A stretch of DNA of 64,000 nucleotides from Arachis hypogaea (Eukaryota > Streptophyta > Magnoliopsida > Fabales > Fabaceae), in NCBI RefSeq assembly GCF_003086295.3, contig NC_092051.1:78562445-78626444 (forward strand), read 5' to 3'. The notes beneath the pieces were generated by a model that saw only the letters and a program-made list of their open reading frames with translations, was not told where the DNA came from and searched no databases. This document shows positions 11,048 through 21,900 of this stretch, piece after piece (the stretch's first letter is position 1; the number at the start of each line of letters is the position of its first letter). The position numbers and the translations under genes are program-made.

Positions 11048-13415
11048 TGATGCCAGGGCATTTTGGCCAGTTTCACTGACCTTTTCTTTACTGTTTTAGG
11101 GTAGTTTCATGCATTTTCTTAGGAAATAAGCAAGTTTTGGGCAGAATTTCACTTACATCTTGATTTAAGCATACATTGTGCACTTTATATGATTTCATGA
11201 GAATTTTGCATGAATTAGATGACAAATTGGATGATGCATGTCTCATAATGTGGATTAGAACTTTGATGCACTTTATTGCTTGATTTCAGGATAAAGGAAG
11301 CAAGAAAGAGCCACGTTAGCAGCCACGTTAGTCTAACTAACGTGACCACCAACGTGGAATAGGAGCTAGCTTGCAATGTTAATGAGAAAAGTAATCGCCA
11401 ATAACGTCCTCGAAAGCCATCATAGCCCACGTTAAGAGTCGCGTTAACTAAGTTAACGTGAACTCTAACGTGGAAGAAAGAAATAAGGCCAACGTTAGTG
11501 ACACTCACCTTTGTCACTAACGTTGGACTAAGCTCATAAGTTGCCACGTTAAGAGCCATGTTAACTCAGTTAACGTGGACTCTATCGTTGGGAAGCAAAA
11601 GAGAAGCCAACGTTAGTGACACTCACCTTTGTCACTAATGTTGGCCAAGCTACAATGAGCCACATTAATTGCCATGTTAACTTAGTTAACGTGGAAGCTA
11701 ACGTGGAGAAAGCAAACAATCACCAACGTTAGTGACACTCACCTTTGTCACTAACGTTGGAATGAGCCACAATGAGCCACTATGAGCCACGTTAACTTCC
11801 ACGTTAACTTAGTTAGCTTAAGTTAACGTGGAAGCTAACGTTGAGGATAGGATGATGAGCCAACGTTAGTGACACTCACCTTTCTCACTAACGTTGGAGA
11901 TGGCCATCATTACCACGTTAGAAGGCACGTTAACTTAGTTAACGTGGACTCTAACGTGGGAAGTAGGGGCAGCTTGGAACGTTAGTGACAAAGGTAAGTG
12001 TCACTAACGTTCTCGAAGAATTGGCAAGCCTACGTTAAGAGCCACGTTAACTAAGTTAACGTGAACTCTAACGTAGGGAGGGAGGACTCTCAACGTTATT
12101 GGAAAAGGTGAGTCCCAATAACGTGTGCGAAGGACCAAGAGGCAACGTTAGTGGTCATGTTGGTGCCACTAACATTGAAGTTAACTTGGATCATCCCTGG
12201 GTGAGGAACATTAGTGAAAAAGGTGATTGTCACTAACGTTCTCGAACCCACACTCTCACTTAACGTTAACCTCACTAACGTCCTGAGCTAAAGACCCTTC
12301 CTACTTCACACTTTCTCTCTGCAAGTAAAGCTAAGCCCACTGCAGAAGATAACTGCTTCAAACTCAAGATCCAAAGGCCCATATCCAAGACTTGAAGAAT
12401 TAACTAGAAGATCAGAAGAGTAGTATATATAGGGGTAGTTTTGAATCAGGAAATAACTTTTGAGGAGTGAGGGGAAATTGAAAATTACTCTCTGTATAAT
12501 TTACTTTCTCTGTACTTTTAGTTCTAGTTTTCATGATATATTCTCCATCTTTGTTTTCCATTTCCAGAGCTATGAACAACTAAACCCCTTTCATTGGGTT
12601 AGGGAGCTCTGTTGTAATTTGATAGATCAATACTAATTTTCATTACTCTTCTTCTATCTTTTCTCTTGATTTTACTAGAAAGCTTTCAATCATCATCCAA
12701 TTGGGTAGTTATCTTGGAAAAGAAGCTATTCATACTTGGATCTCTTCTGAACCTTGGAAGAGGAATGAAGAGATCATGCTAGAAATGCTTTCTCATGTTG
12801 GACCAAATTGGGTTTGGTTGGGTATGGTGACTATAATCCTACCAACACTTGATTTGGGAATGCATGTGGTATAATCAGTGACCATACTTCATCTCTTCTC
12901 ATGAGCAATTGACCAAGGAATTGGATATTGATCAAGATTTGAGAGATTGAATTACCAAGGAATTGGAATTTGATCACTTAAGATTGCCAAGGAGATCAAT
13001 GAATGCATTGATTGAGGAAGAGATGAAAATGAACTTGATCCAGAGAATGCAACATCTCCTAAGCCCAATGAATTCCCATTTCTGATCTATCCATTCTCTT
13101 TAATTTCAATAATTTACTTTCATGAGCATCTTCCCCATTCCCATTTACAATTCTGCAATTTACTTTTCGTCATTTACTTTCAGCTCTTTACTTCCAGCAT
13201 TTACATTTTCTGCTATTTACTTTCCTGCCATTTAATTTCCTGCAACTCTCAAACCAAATTCTGCTTCGCTCAACTAGAACATTCCTCTAATTAAAGTTGC
13301 TTGACCAATCAATCCCTGTGGGATTCGACCTCACTCTATTGTGAGTTTTTACTTGACGACAATTTGGTATACTTGCCGAAGGAAAATTGTTGAGAGACAA
13401 GTTTCCGTGCTATCA
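11048..13415 (+). repeat. 3' LTR of the Athila-type element
   Basis: 2,368 bp, matching 1363-3721. Differences seen by eye include an insertion near 11812 (AGCTTAAGTTA inside a palindrome), TATATATA for TATAAATA at 12424, and paired changes in hairpin arms. It is followed by ATAGC, the mutated TSD. Short reading frames on either strand are repeat sequence. Confidence 0.93.
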
Positions 13416-14139
13416 ATAGCAGAGCTCCTCACCCCAACAATGGAGTTTAGAGACTCATGCCGTAGAAGATACAATATGAAACGTGTAAAGTGTCATGAGG
13501 TACAAGATGAATCACTAAAAGTAGTTTTTATAGTAAACTGGTGACCTAGGGTTACAGAAAATGAGTAAGCTAGGGTGTTTAATGTAAAAATCCACTTCCG
13601 GGGCCTACATGGTGTGTGCTTGGGCTGAGCATTGAAGCTTTCATGTGTAGAGACTTTTCTTGGAGTCAAACGCCAGCTTTTGTGCCAGTTTGGGCGTTTA
13701 ACTCTAGTTGTTATGCCAATTCCGGCGTTAAACGCCAGAATTCTTGAGCTGACTTGGAACGCCTTTTTGGGCCATCAAATCTCGGGCAAAGTATGGACTA
13801 TTATATATTGCTGGAAAGCCCAGGATGTCGACTTTCCAACGCAATTGAGAGCACGCCAATTGAGTTTCTGTAACTCCAGAAAATCCACTTTGAGTGCAGG
13901 GAGGTCAGAATCCAACAGCATCTGCAGTCCTTTTTCAGCCTCTGAATCAGATTTTTGCTTAGGTCCCTCAATTTCAGCCAGAAAATACCTGAAATCACAG
14001 AAAAACACACAAACTCATAGTAAAGTCAAGAAAAGTGAATTTTAAATAAAAACTAATAAAAATATAATAAAACTAATTAAAATATACTAAAAACATACTA
14101 AAAACAATGCCAAAAAGTGTATAAATTATCTGCTCATCA

Positions 14140-14633
14140 CTCTGCTAGCTCAAAACAAGGTGATCACAGCTTAACTAGCAGCTCTAACTAAGTAAATGGA
14201 GAAGAATCAAGTCTCAGCTATCCATGCTTAAGAACCTATGCCAGAAGAAGATAACCCAGAAGTTGAATGTGAATGGGAGCAAGCCAATTATGTGAATAAT
14301 TCATCCAGACAACCATATGACCCTAATGCTAAAACCTACAACTCAGGTTGGAAGAACCATCCAAATTTTGGGTGGGGAAACCAACAAAATCATACCCAAG
14401 ACCACAAACCATACCACTCTAACCAATACAACAACTACAACCCCAACCATCAATCAAGCAATAATATACCTTACCACAATTAATATAATGTACCCTACCA
14501 CTCCAACCAACAACCATAGAACAACCATTCTCAAAATGCATCATCCCGACCCCACAACCAAGTGACAACAGTGGCAATTTTGCAAGATTGGAAGCCATGA
14601 TGCACAGTTAGCAGGGAATATTGCTACTATTGC
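14140..14633 (+). pseudogene. Athila-type gag fragment, right half (copy 1)
   Basis: Continues the gag of 1-549 after the LTR: LAQNKVITA, then a stop, then the linker NNSSRQPYDPNAKTYNSGW and an Asn/His/Gln-rich tract. The equivalent of 4918-5300 in the better preserved copy. The TAA codons after VITA and before MEKNQVSA are shared with the copy at 33872-34370, which also matches base for base apart from scattered changes. The match with that copy ends at 14633, in TATTGCTACTATTGC, where unrelated sequence begins. Confidence 0.85.
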
Positions 14634-16148
14634 TTTCCAGTATTACCACCGGATACATAAATGCCACAGACACATAACTGGGTGAACCTTTTCAGATTGT
14701 GACTCAGCTTTGCTAGAGTCCCCAATTAGAGGTGTCCAGAGTTCTTAAGCACACTCTTCTTTTTGCTTTGGACCTCGACTTTAACCGCTCAGTCTCAAGT
14801 TTTCACTTGACACCTTCACGCCACAAGCACATGGTTAGGGACAGCTTGGTTTAGCCGCTTAGGCCAGGATTTTATTCCTGTGGGCCCTCCTATCCACTAA
14901 TGCTCGAAGCCTTGGATCCTTTTTATCACCCTTGCCTTTTGGTTTAAAGGGGTATTGGCTTTTTCTGCTTGCTTTTCTTTTTCTTTCTTTCTTTCTTTTT
15001 TCACTTTTTTTCTTTTCTTTTTTTTTTGCAAGCTTTTCACTGCTTTTTCTTGCTTCAAGAATCAATTTTATGATTTTTCAGATTATCAAATAACATTTCT
15101 CCTTTTCCATCATTCTTTCAAGAGCCAACAATTTTAACATTCATAAACAATCAAATTAAAAAATATGCACTGTTCAAGCATTCATTCAGAAAAACAATAG
15201 TATTGCCACCACATCAAAATAATTAAACTGTTTTAAAATCTGAAATTCATGTACTTCTTTTTCTTTTTCTATTAAAAACATTTTTCATTTAAGAAAGGTG
15301 ATGGACTCATTTTCATAGCTTTAAGGCATAGACACTTAGACACTAGAGATCGTGTAATGAAGACACAAACATAAATAAACATGAAGCATAAAAATTCGAA
15401 AAACAGAAAATAAAGAACAAGGAAATTAAAGAACGGTTCCACCTTAGTGATGGCGGCTAGTTCTTCCTCTTGAAGATTTTATGGAGTGCTTGAGCTCCTC
15501 AATGTCTCTTCCTTGCCTTTGTTGCTCCTCTCTCATGGTTCTTTGGTCTTCTCTAATTTCATGGAGGAGGATGGAATGCTCTTGGTGCTCCACCCTTAGT
15601 TGTCCCATATTGGAACTTAATTCTCCTAAGGAGGTGTTAATTTGCTTCCGATAGTTTTGTGGAGGAAAATGCATCCCTTGAGGCATCTCAGGGATTTCAT
15701 GATGAGGAATTTCCTCATGCTCTTGTTGAGGTCCATGAGTGGGCTCTCTTGTTTGCTCCATCCTTTTCTTAGTGATGGGCTTGTCTTCTTTAATGAGGAG
15801 TCTTGGCCACAACTTCATAGAAGTGGTCTTGATGCACCCCTGAGATGAATCTCTCCATCTTCCATGACTCGGAGGTGGAAGCTTTTGCCTTCCCTTTCCT
15901 CTTTCTAGAGGTTTCTCCGGCCTTAGGTTCCATAAATGGTTATGGAAAAACAAAAAGCAACGCCTTTACCACACCAAACTTAGAAGGTTTGCTCGTCCTC
16001 GAGCAAAAAAAGAATGAAGAGAGTAGAGGGAGAAGAAATAGAGGAGATGGAGGGGGTAGTGTTTAAGATGTGTGAAAATGAAGGAGTGAAGATGGGTTTA
16101 TATAGGAGTGGAGGGAGGGTTGGGGTTCGACCATGTATGGGTGGGTTT
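14634..16148 (-). mobile_element. Remnant of the 3' part of a FIDEL-like or related element
   Basis: Minus-strand retrotransposon sequence with a broken third ORF (15953-15444), a pyrimidine-rich microsatellite (TTTCTTTC type, about 14975-15030), and CACACCAAACTTA at 15970-15982, the inverse of the AAGTTTGGTGTG motif. I recall this kind of sequence as common in peanut and as lying between pol and 3' LTR. The assignment to FIDEL itself is inference. Its right end is cut at 16148 by the next LTR element. Confidence 0.5.
15444..15953 (-). pseudogene. Third-ORF remnant with C-terminal coiled coil
   Basis: A 169-codon frame. N-terminal basic, Ser/Pro-rich part (ERGKGRQKLPPPSHGR), then SSQGCIKTTSMKLWPRLL, then a charged segment and a likely coiled coil (LGELSSNMGQLRVEHQEH, EIREDQRTMREEQQRQGRD). 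The arrangement of a basic N-terminus and a C-terminal coil resembles the intact 377-residue ORF at 46521-47654, but the large central region (the plant transposon protein domain of that ORF) is missing. I infer an internal deletion at about residues 45-55 of a longer ORF; alternatively it is a short protein in its own right. Function unknown. Confidence 0.55.
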
Positions 16149-17329
16149 TGTAACGACCCAATTTCTGGAACGCCATGATCATACTAGAAACTGAGCGCTA
16201 CCAACTGGTCTACCTAATTATTATCTATTATTTATTATATAAGCCTTATTCGTTGTTAAAAGCGTAGTTATTTTACGAGGTACTTTTTTTTAAAAAAACG
16301 TTTGGATTAGCAAACAGTATCATTCATAATCAATTCACAACAGATAATATATAAAACAATTATAAACAACCACACATAAATACATCACAAGCAGTTGACA
16401 ATATTCAGTGATCCAGTCTTTATTAGAGTATAGACTTTTAGTTAGAACACCCCTAGACATAGCTAGATAATAACTATATACATATATACATACAACATCC
16501 CAGGTCCTGACCTGTTCAAGAAGTCCCTAAGCTGGCACCCAGGCTAGCCTAGACTCTATACTCACCTAGTCCCTCTAAACTACTAAAGCGAGGGAAAGTA
16601 CGTTCTAGGTCTTCAAAACTCAAGTCAGGTAGATCATCATCAAAAGGTGAAAGGTCGTCTACTAATCCTCTGCACGATCATATGTCATCAAAGAGCGTCT
16701 CTCAAGTACTTCATCGAGTGGCCACATAATAGAAACATCGTACGGAGGACTTAGGTTAAAGTTTGTAGATAAGCAAGGTGCAGACGTTGGCTGGTCTCAC
16801 AGTATATACATATAAACAGAAACAGAGTTCACTCTAGACTCAACAGACTACCTAGAGCAGAATCCTTTTTGCGAACAGTCGTCAATGAACTATGGAAGGG
16901 TACTCATGCTTCCATCTGAAGGGGGAAGGGAGAGAGAAGGGGTAAGAACTGGGGAGTTCTTAGTAGGGTCGGGGTTATTAGTTAAGTTCATTAATTTGGG
17001 GTCGATTAGCAGACAAATAACATAATATAGTGAAGCAGTAAATAGAAAATAAAGATAGAAAGAGAAAGTAGAGACAACAGAAAGCAGAACACAAACAAAA
17101 GAATACAAGAAAATAAAACACAGAAATAGCATGCAAGCAGACAAACATAAAGAAATAGACCACACTCAGAAAGGAATGCTACAGAGAATGATGTGCAGAC
17201 AAGAATGATGCATGTCTAGTCCTAGTGCAGGTAATGAGCTCATCTGTCGGTTACTAACCCGCTCCCGACGTTATCCAGCAACCTCTGTCTGGATAAGGCT
17301 TTCCTATTGGCTATACCCCTGTGTACAGG

Positions 17330-17941
17330 AAATAACCCCTCTGCCACCACAGGGTCCACTGCACGCAGGAAATAACACATCTGCCACTGCAGGGATGTAT
17401 GCCGACACACCTTCTGTATACAGGAAATAACCCCTCTGCCACTACAGAAATGGAACAGGTGGTCTGTAGCAGGAAATAACCCCTCTGCCTTACAGAAATA
17501 AAATATGGATCTGTACCGCAGGAAAGCATTCTCAGTGGTCGTACCACTATCTATCTGACTGCCTTCACGTAGTAGATCATCATACAAGTATATCCGGCAT
17601 TGCCTTAGCGCAATAAATGAATAAACACATCTCTTGGGCCTACAGACATAGCACTTCCGTAAGTGAACTTCGGTTTACAGGGATAGTCTAAACACAACAC
17701 AACAACTTTCTGTAGGTGAACTTCGGCCTACAGAAATAACACCTCTGTAGGTGAACTTCGGCTTACAGAAATGGCCCCCCTGTAAGTGAACTTCGGCTTA
17801 CAGGTATCACAACTCTCTGTAGGTGAACTTCGGCCTACAGGAGCAACACCCTAAGATACACAATTGATATTCACTGCAGGTGAACTTCGACCTACACGAA
17901 TAACAACTCACTGTAGGTGAACTTGGGCCTACAGGACCTCT
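17330..17941. repeat. Two tandem hairpin-repeat tracts in the LTR
   Basis: Tract 1 (17330-17480): about five copies of CAGGAAATAACCCCTCTGCC. Tract 2 (17650-17941): seven copies of a unit CTGTAGGTGAACTTCGGCC + TACAG. In tract 2 the arms CTGTAGG and CCTACAG can pair, and in other units they are CTGTAAG and CTTACAG, so both arms changed together. The tracts recur at 27229-27411 and 27560-27848 in the other LTR. Confidence 0.88.
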
Positions 17942-18998
17942 AGGGCCAATGGAAAAGCAGCAGATGAACATCCAACAGAACATCATGCTACAAGGCTTAA
18001 CTCTTTATTCTTATACTCTTCTCTTTATATCTCTTTACTCTGTTCTGGTTTCTCTTTCTTCTGTATCTCTTTACTCTGTTTTAATTACTTTGTTATCTGT
18101 ATCCCTTTTCTCTTCTCTGATTACTCTTTTCATCTGTATCTATATTATTCTTTTTCTCTTTATCTCTTTACTTTACTCTGGTTACTCTGTTTTCTATGTT
18201 TCTCTACTCTGCTCTGATTTCTCTGTTTAAAGTATGTATTTAAAGCTTATGTAAATTTCGGTATGAATAGTTAGTCTATCCCAAGTATAGGTTCATTAAG
18301 TCTATACTTAAACATTTTAACTTTTCATATAATACCTAACCCTAGTCGCAACTCAAGTACTGACTAAGTTGCCCTAGTTCGTTCACTAGTCTCTGTCTGT
18401 TTTTCCGTCATTAAAATTTTACAGACTTTTTCTTTGGTTTTTATCTCTTCTTTAACTTTTTATCTTTCCTTTATCTTTGCCTCACTAATATATTTTTACC
18501 ACTTCCTAAGTGTTTTATGAAGGTAATTATGAGATTCTGCGCTTAAAGTTGTCTTTCTAAAGTTTTTACAAAAAACTGCCTTTTCCGCATTATTTTATTA
18601 TTTTTATTAAAATATTATTTTTAATTAAATATTATTATTTAATATTTTATTATTTTTTATTATTTTATCATTAAATTTTCGAAAATTAACTTACTTTTAC
18701 TTTTAACCTTTTAAATTCACTTTTTACCACCCGTAACTTTTAATATTTCTACTTTTACCACCCTAAGTTTCAGAAATTACCAAATAACCCCCAAACACCA
18801 AATTAATTACTTCTTTGCCCTTTTATGAATCAAAAAGGTGTTCTTCATTGTTCTTCATCACACTCAAAGTGTTCTTCATAAATTCTTCAGATTCCTTCTC
18901 TGTTTTTACCCGTTTTTCAGTCTTTTTAGCAACCGATTTTTACTATAATTCATAATAAATTAGCAGCCACTAAAACCCCATCTTTTCTACATGATTTC

Positions 18999-21900
18999 TG
19001 TAACAACCCTAGTTTTTGAAAATCAAATAATTAGTTATTTGTGATTTATTTTAAGAAAATTATTTTGCTAAAGGTAATTAAATAGAATTTCATAATAATT
19101 GGAGTTTAAATTAATTAGAATTTTTATATAATCTTTATTAGATATTTGGTATAATTGAAATTATAATTTTGATAATTGAAAAATAAGAAGAATTGTATCA
19201 TTTAATTTAAATAAATTCTATTTTGAATGAATTATGTTATTAATTTGAACTCCTAGAAATTATTTTATTAGAAGTGATTAGATTGATATTTATAAATACC
19301 TTAAGTCAATTATTATTTTTGTACAATTGTTATTATTAGTTATTTTATAAATTGAAATTAAAGTCTAGTGATAGAAAAATAATGAGAAGTTATATCATTA
19401 ATTTGAATGATTAATATTGAGTTTGAACTATATTTTATAATTATATGATTAATATATTCATTTTATATTTTAAATTAGAAATAATTGATTGAACTTAGCA
19501 ATGTGATGATAAATAATGTTCCTAAATATTTTTAATAGAGTATATTTGATTCTAAAATTACTCTACTATTCAATTTTATCAAAATATCTATTCATATCTA
19601 TCTATATTACTTTATAAAATCCTTAATTTCTAACCCTAATTCCCAAATTGAATCAGAAACCCTAATTCCCAAATTGAGGAACCCTAACCCTAGCTTCCCT
19701 TTGCCTCAGCCGCACCCCACCCCTCCTTCACCCTCTTCAGCTAACACACTCACCCTTAATCCCCAAGTCAGCGCTGTTACCCTTACCACATGACACACAC
19801 AGAGACTTACCTCTCTCACTCTCAGCCTCACCAACGAACTCACACTCATTTCCTCACTATACACACGCGCGCACACATATGGAGAAGACAGGAAGAGAGA
19901 GCGCCAGCGAAGAAGAGGGAGGAGCAGCGCCGCTACCGCACTCCGTCACACCCAGCCGCGTCTTGCTCGCCGTCGAAGCCACGCCGATCGTCGCTGCCCA
20001 GTCGTCGTTCTGCCTCCCACCAAGCCCGTCCCGCCACTGACGTCGCCGAACAGAGGAGGGCGACCACCACGAGGAGCCACCGCCGTCCTTGCTCGTCATC
20101 TCCCTTGGAGCCATCGCCGTCGAGTACCAGCAGAGAGAGAGAACGCGCGACGTTTAGGAAGGAGGACGTGAGTCAGTGACGCAAGGAGGAGTGCGACCCA
20201 CTGCGTGAAGTTGTGCTGCCATGCCTTCCGTCGCCGTCGTGCCTTGGTGTCGTCGAAGGAGCCGCCGCTGGAAGAGGAGGGTTAGCTGGATGCTACCATC
20301 ACCAACATCACGAAATATACGTAGAGTAAAGGAAGAAAAGATCTTCACCGCGCCAGGTTGTCGTGCTGTGATCAGAAGCTGTTGCCGTCAGAAAGCTCAT
20401 CTGCGGTGAGAGAGAGAGTTCACGAAGGTTGGAACCATTGTCCTTTGCTCAGCCCCTGTTTCTGCTATTGTTTATGTTGGCTCAGCCATTACCGCCACTG
20501 GAGCTGCCCGGAAACCCTGTTGTTGCTGATCCGTTATTTTATTGTAAGCTATCTGTAGTTCCAATTCTATTGAACTCATTTCCATTTCCGACTCCATTGA
20601 ATTTGAACTCTCTATTTTGTTGCCACCGTGGTTACTGCTGCGAGAGTGAAGAATGAATTGGAAATAATGCTGCTGCCGTTGATCGGAGATGCCAAATTGT
20701 TGCTACTACTACTTTGAGATGATATGGCTTCTATTAAGGTTGTTGTTCATGAGTGCAGCATTCTCAATTTCTATGGATTTCTACACTCTAAGGTAGGGGA
20801 TTTAACGTTTTTAATTTAGAATGCCCACCAAGTTATTTGAATAAGTGCAAATGGTTAACAATGGTTTAGAATTTCTTAATTGTCATGAATGACCTGAAAT
20901 GCATTTGAAATTTGTTAGTTGTTGTGAATATTTTGAGCTGTGACTGGAATTGAATGTGGCTGTGAATGGTGATTCATTTGATAATACTTGTTAAATTGAA
21001 ATTTGATGAGTTAACTATTGAAAAGTTGTCGTAATGATAATTGATGAACTGAGTTAGATTTGTGTTTGGTTTGGGGTTATTGTGATGATGGTTGAGGTTG
21101 TGAAATTTGGAGTAAGTTTGATGATGTGTTAGTGCTTCAATTGGATTATTGAATTCAGGTTAAGGCTGCAAATGTCTTTGGGCTTTGTTGTGAGTGTTTG
21201 AAGTTGTAATTGACATTGTTTTCTCTGATATGGATGGAATTGAGTTGAATTATAACTGTAGTTGGTGATTGATTTGATGATTGTGCGTACTGAATGTTGT
21301 AAGGGATAGAATAAATGGTGTTACTTTTTTTGCTGAGCTTGCTGGTGTGAATTGATGAGTTATTGTGTGTTTGAATGATGATGAGTGTATATGGAAAATT
21401 ATGCTTGGCATAGTGTAGAAAAGAAAAGGTTTGATGATGCTTAAGTACTTGACATCGTGTGAATTATTGATTCTGGGTTCTTGGACTGTGTTGGCAATGA
21501 AGACAATTTTGAATAATTGGAAAGAGGTTAAACATGTGATTTTGGAAGGGTTATCAGTTCAAATGTGGTTTTTGATAAGTAAGGTTGTTGAAAATGCTTG
21601 AGGCAGAATTTCTGCATACATGACAGTAGAAAGAATCAATTTCCGGGAGCATCCCAGGTCATATAATTGAATGAAACTATTTTTTCATGAAACTATACTG
21701 TGTTTTGAGCATCTCATAAAAAATTCAGAATTTACTGATGAGTATTTTGGGAGAAATGAATTTTTGAAGATTGATGGTTTCTGCAGAAAATTCTGTTTCT
21801 TTACTGCAGAAGCACCAACTTTCAACTCACTTAACTTTCAATTCTGGTAAGTATTTGAGCTGAAACCAACGGCATTTTGAAGCTTCCTGTGTCCACAATC

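Larger units (their letters stand above)
1363..13415 (+). mobile_element. Complete Athila-type Ty3/gypsy retrotransposon (12.05 kb)
   Basis: Full-length element: 5' LTR 1363-3721, tRNA-Asp PBS, gag-protease, RT, RNase H, integrase, a long 3' non-coding tract and 3' LTR 11048-13415. Both LTRs begin TGATGCC and end TATCA. The flanks are ACAGC (1358-1362) and ATAGC (13416-13420), a 5-bp TSD with one mismatch. Removing the element and one TSD rejoins a FIDEL-like LTR that matches the uninterrupted copy at about 33150. The RT and integrase sequence (LERLAGHSYYCFLDGYSGY, FMDDFSVF, protease DLGA) is of the Athila type. Pol has three nonsense codons and one frameshift, so the copy cannot act on its own. 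There is no clear env-like ORF after pol. Confidence 0.93.
550..14139 (-). repeat. FIDEL-like solo LTR, interrupted by nested element
   Basis: A 1,532-bp LTR made of 550-1362 plus 13421-14139, split by the insertion at 1363-13415. It aligns end to end, with scattered mismatches, with the LTR at 32339-33871 (1,533 bp), whose neighbouring PBS shows that the sense strand is minus. Both LTR ends abut CTCTG and gag sequence of the host, so this is a solo LTR or the outcome of LTR recombination. It holds a GGCGTTAAACGCC palindrome at 13724-13736. I recall these ends from the Arachis element FIDEL; that name is from memory. Apparent reading frames here (for example on both strands around 13632-14045) are LTR sequence, not genes. 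Confidence 0.85.

Noticed and set aside
14975..15137. Phe-rich frame in TTTC repeats
   Set aside because: Simple-sequence translation.
17650..17941. Regular repeats that could suggest a CRISPR array
   Set aside because: Spacers are short and similar, the units are hairpins inside an LTR, and the sequence is plant nuclear DNA.
17212..18230. Frames of 60-115 codons in the minus-strand LTR
   Set aside because: They are translations of tandem repeats or pyrimidine-rich sequence and recur in the second LTR at 26793-28143.
19790..20656. GC-rich frames on both strands inside the solo LTR
   Set aside because: Arg/Ser/Pro-rich on both strands, no domain, inside an LTR with clear ends and TSD; best read as promoter or leader composition.
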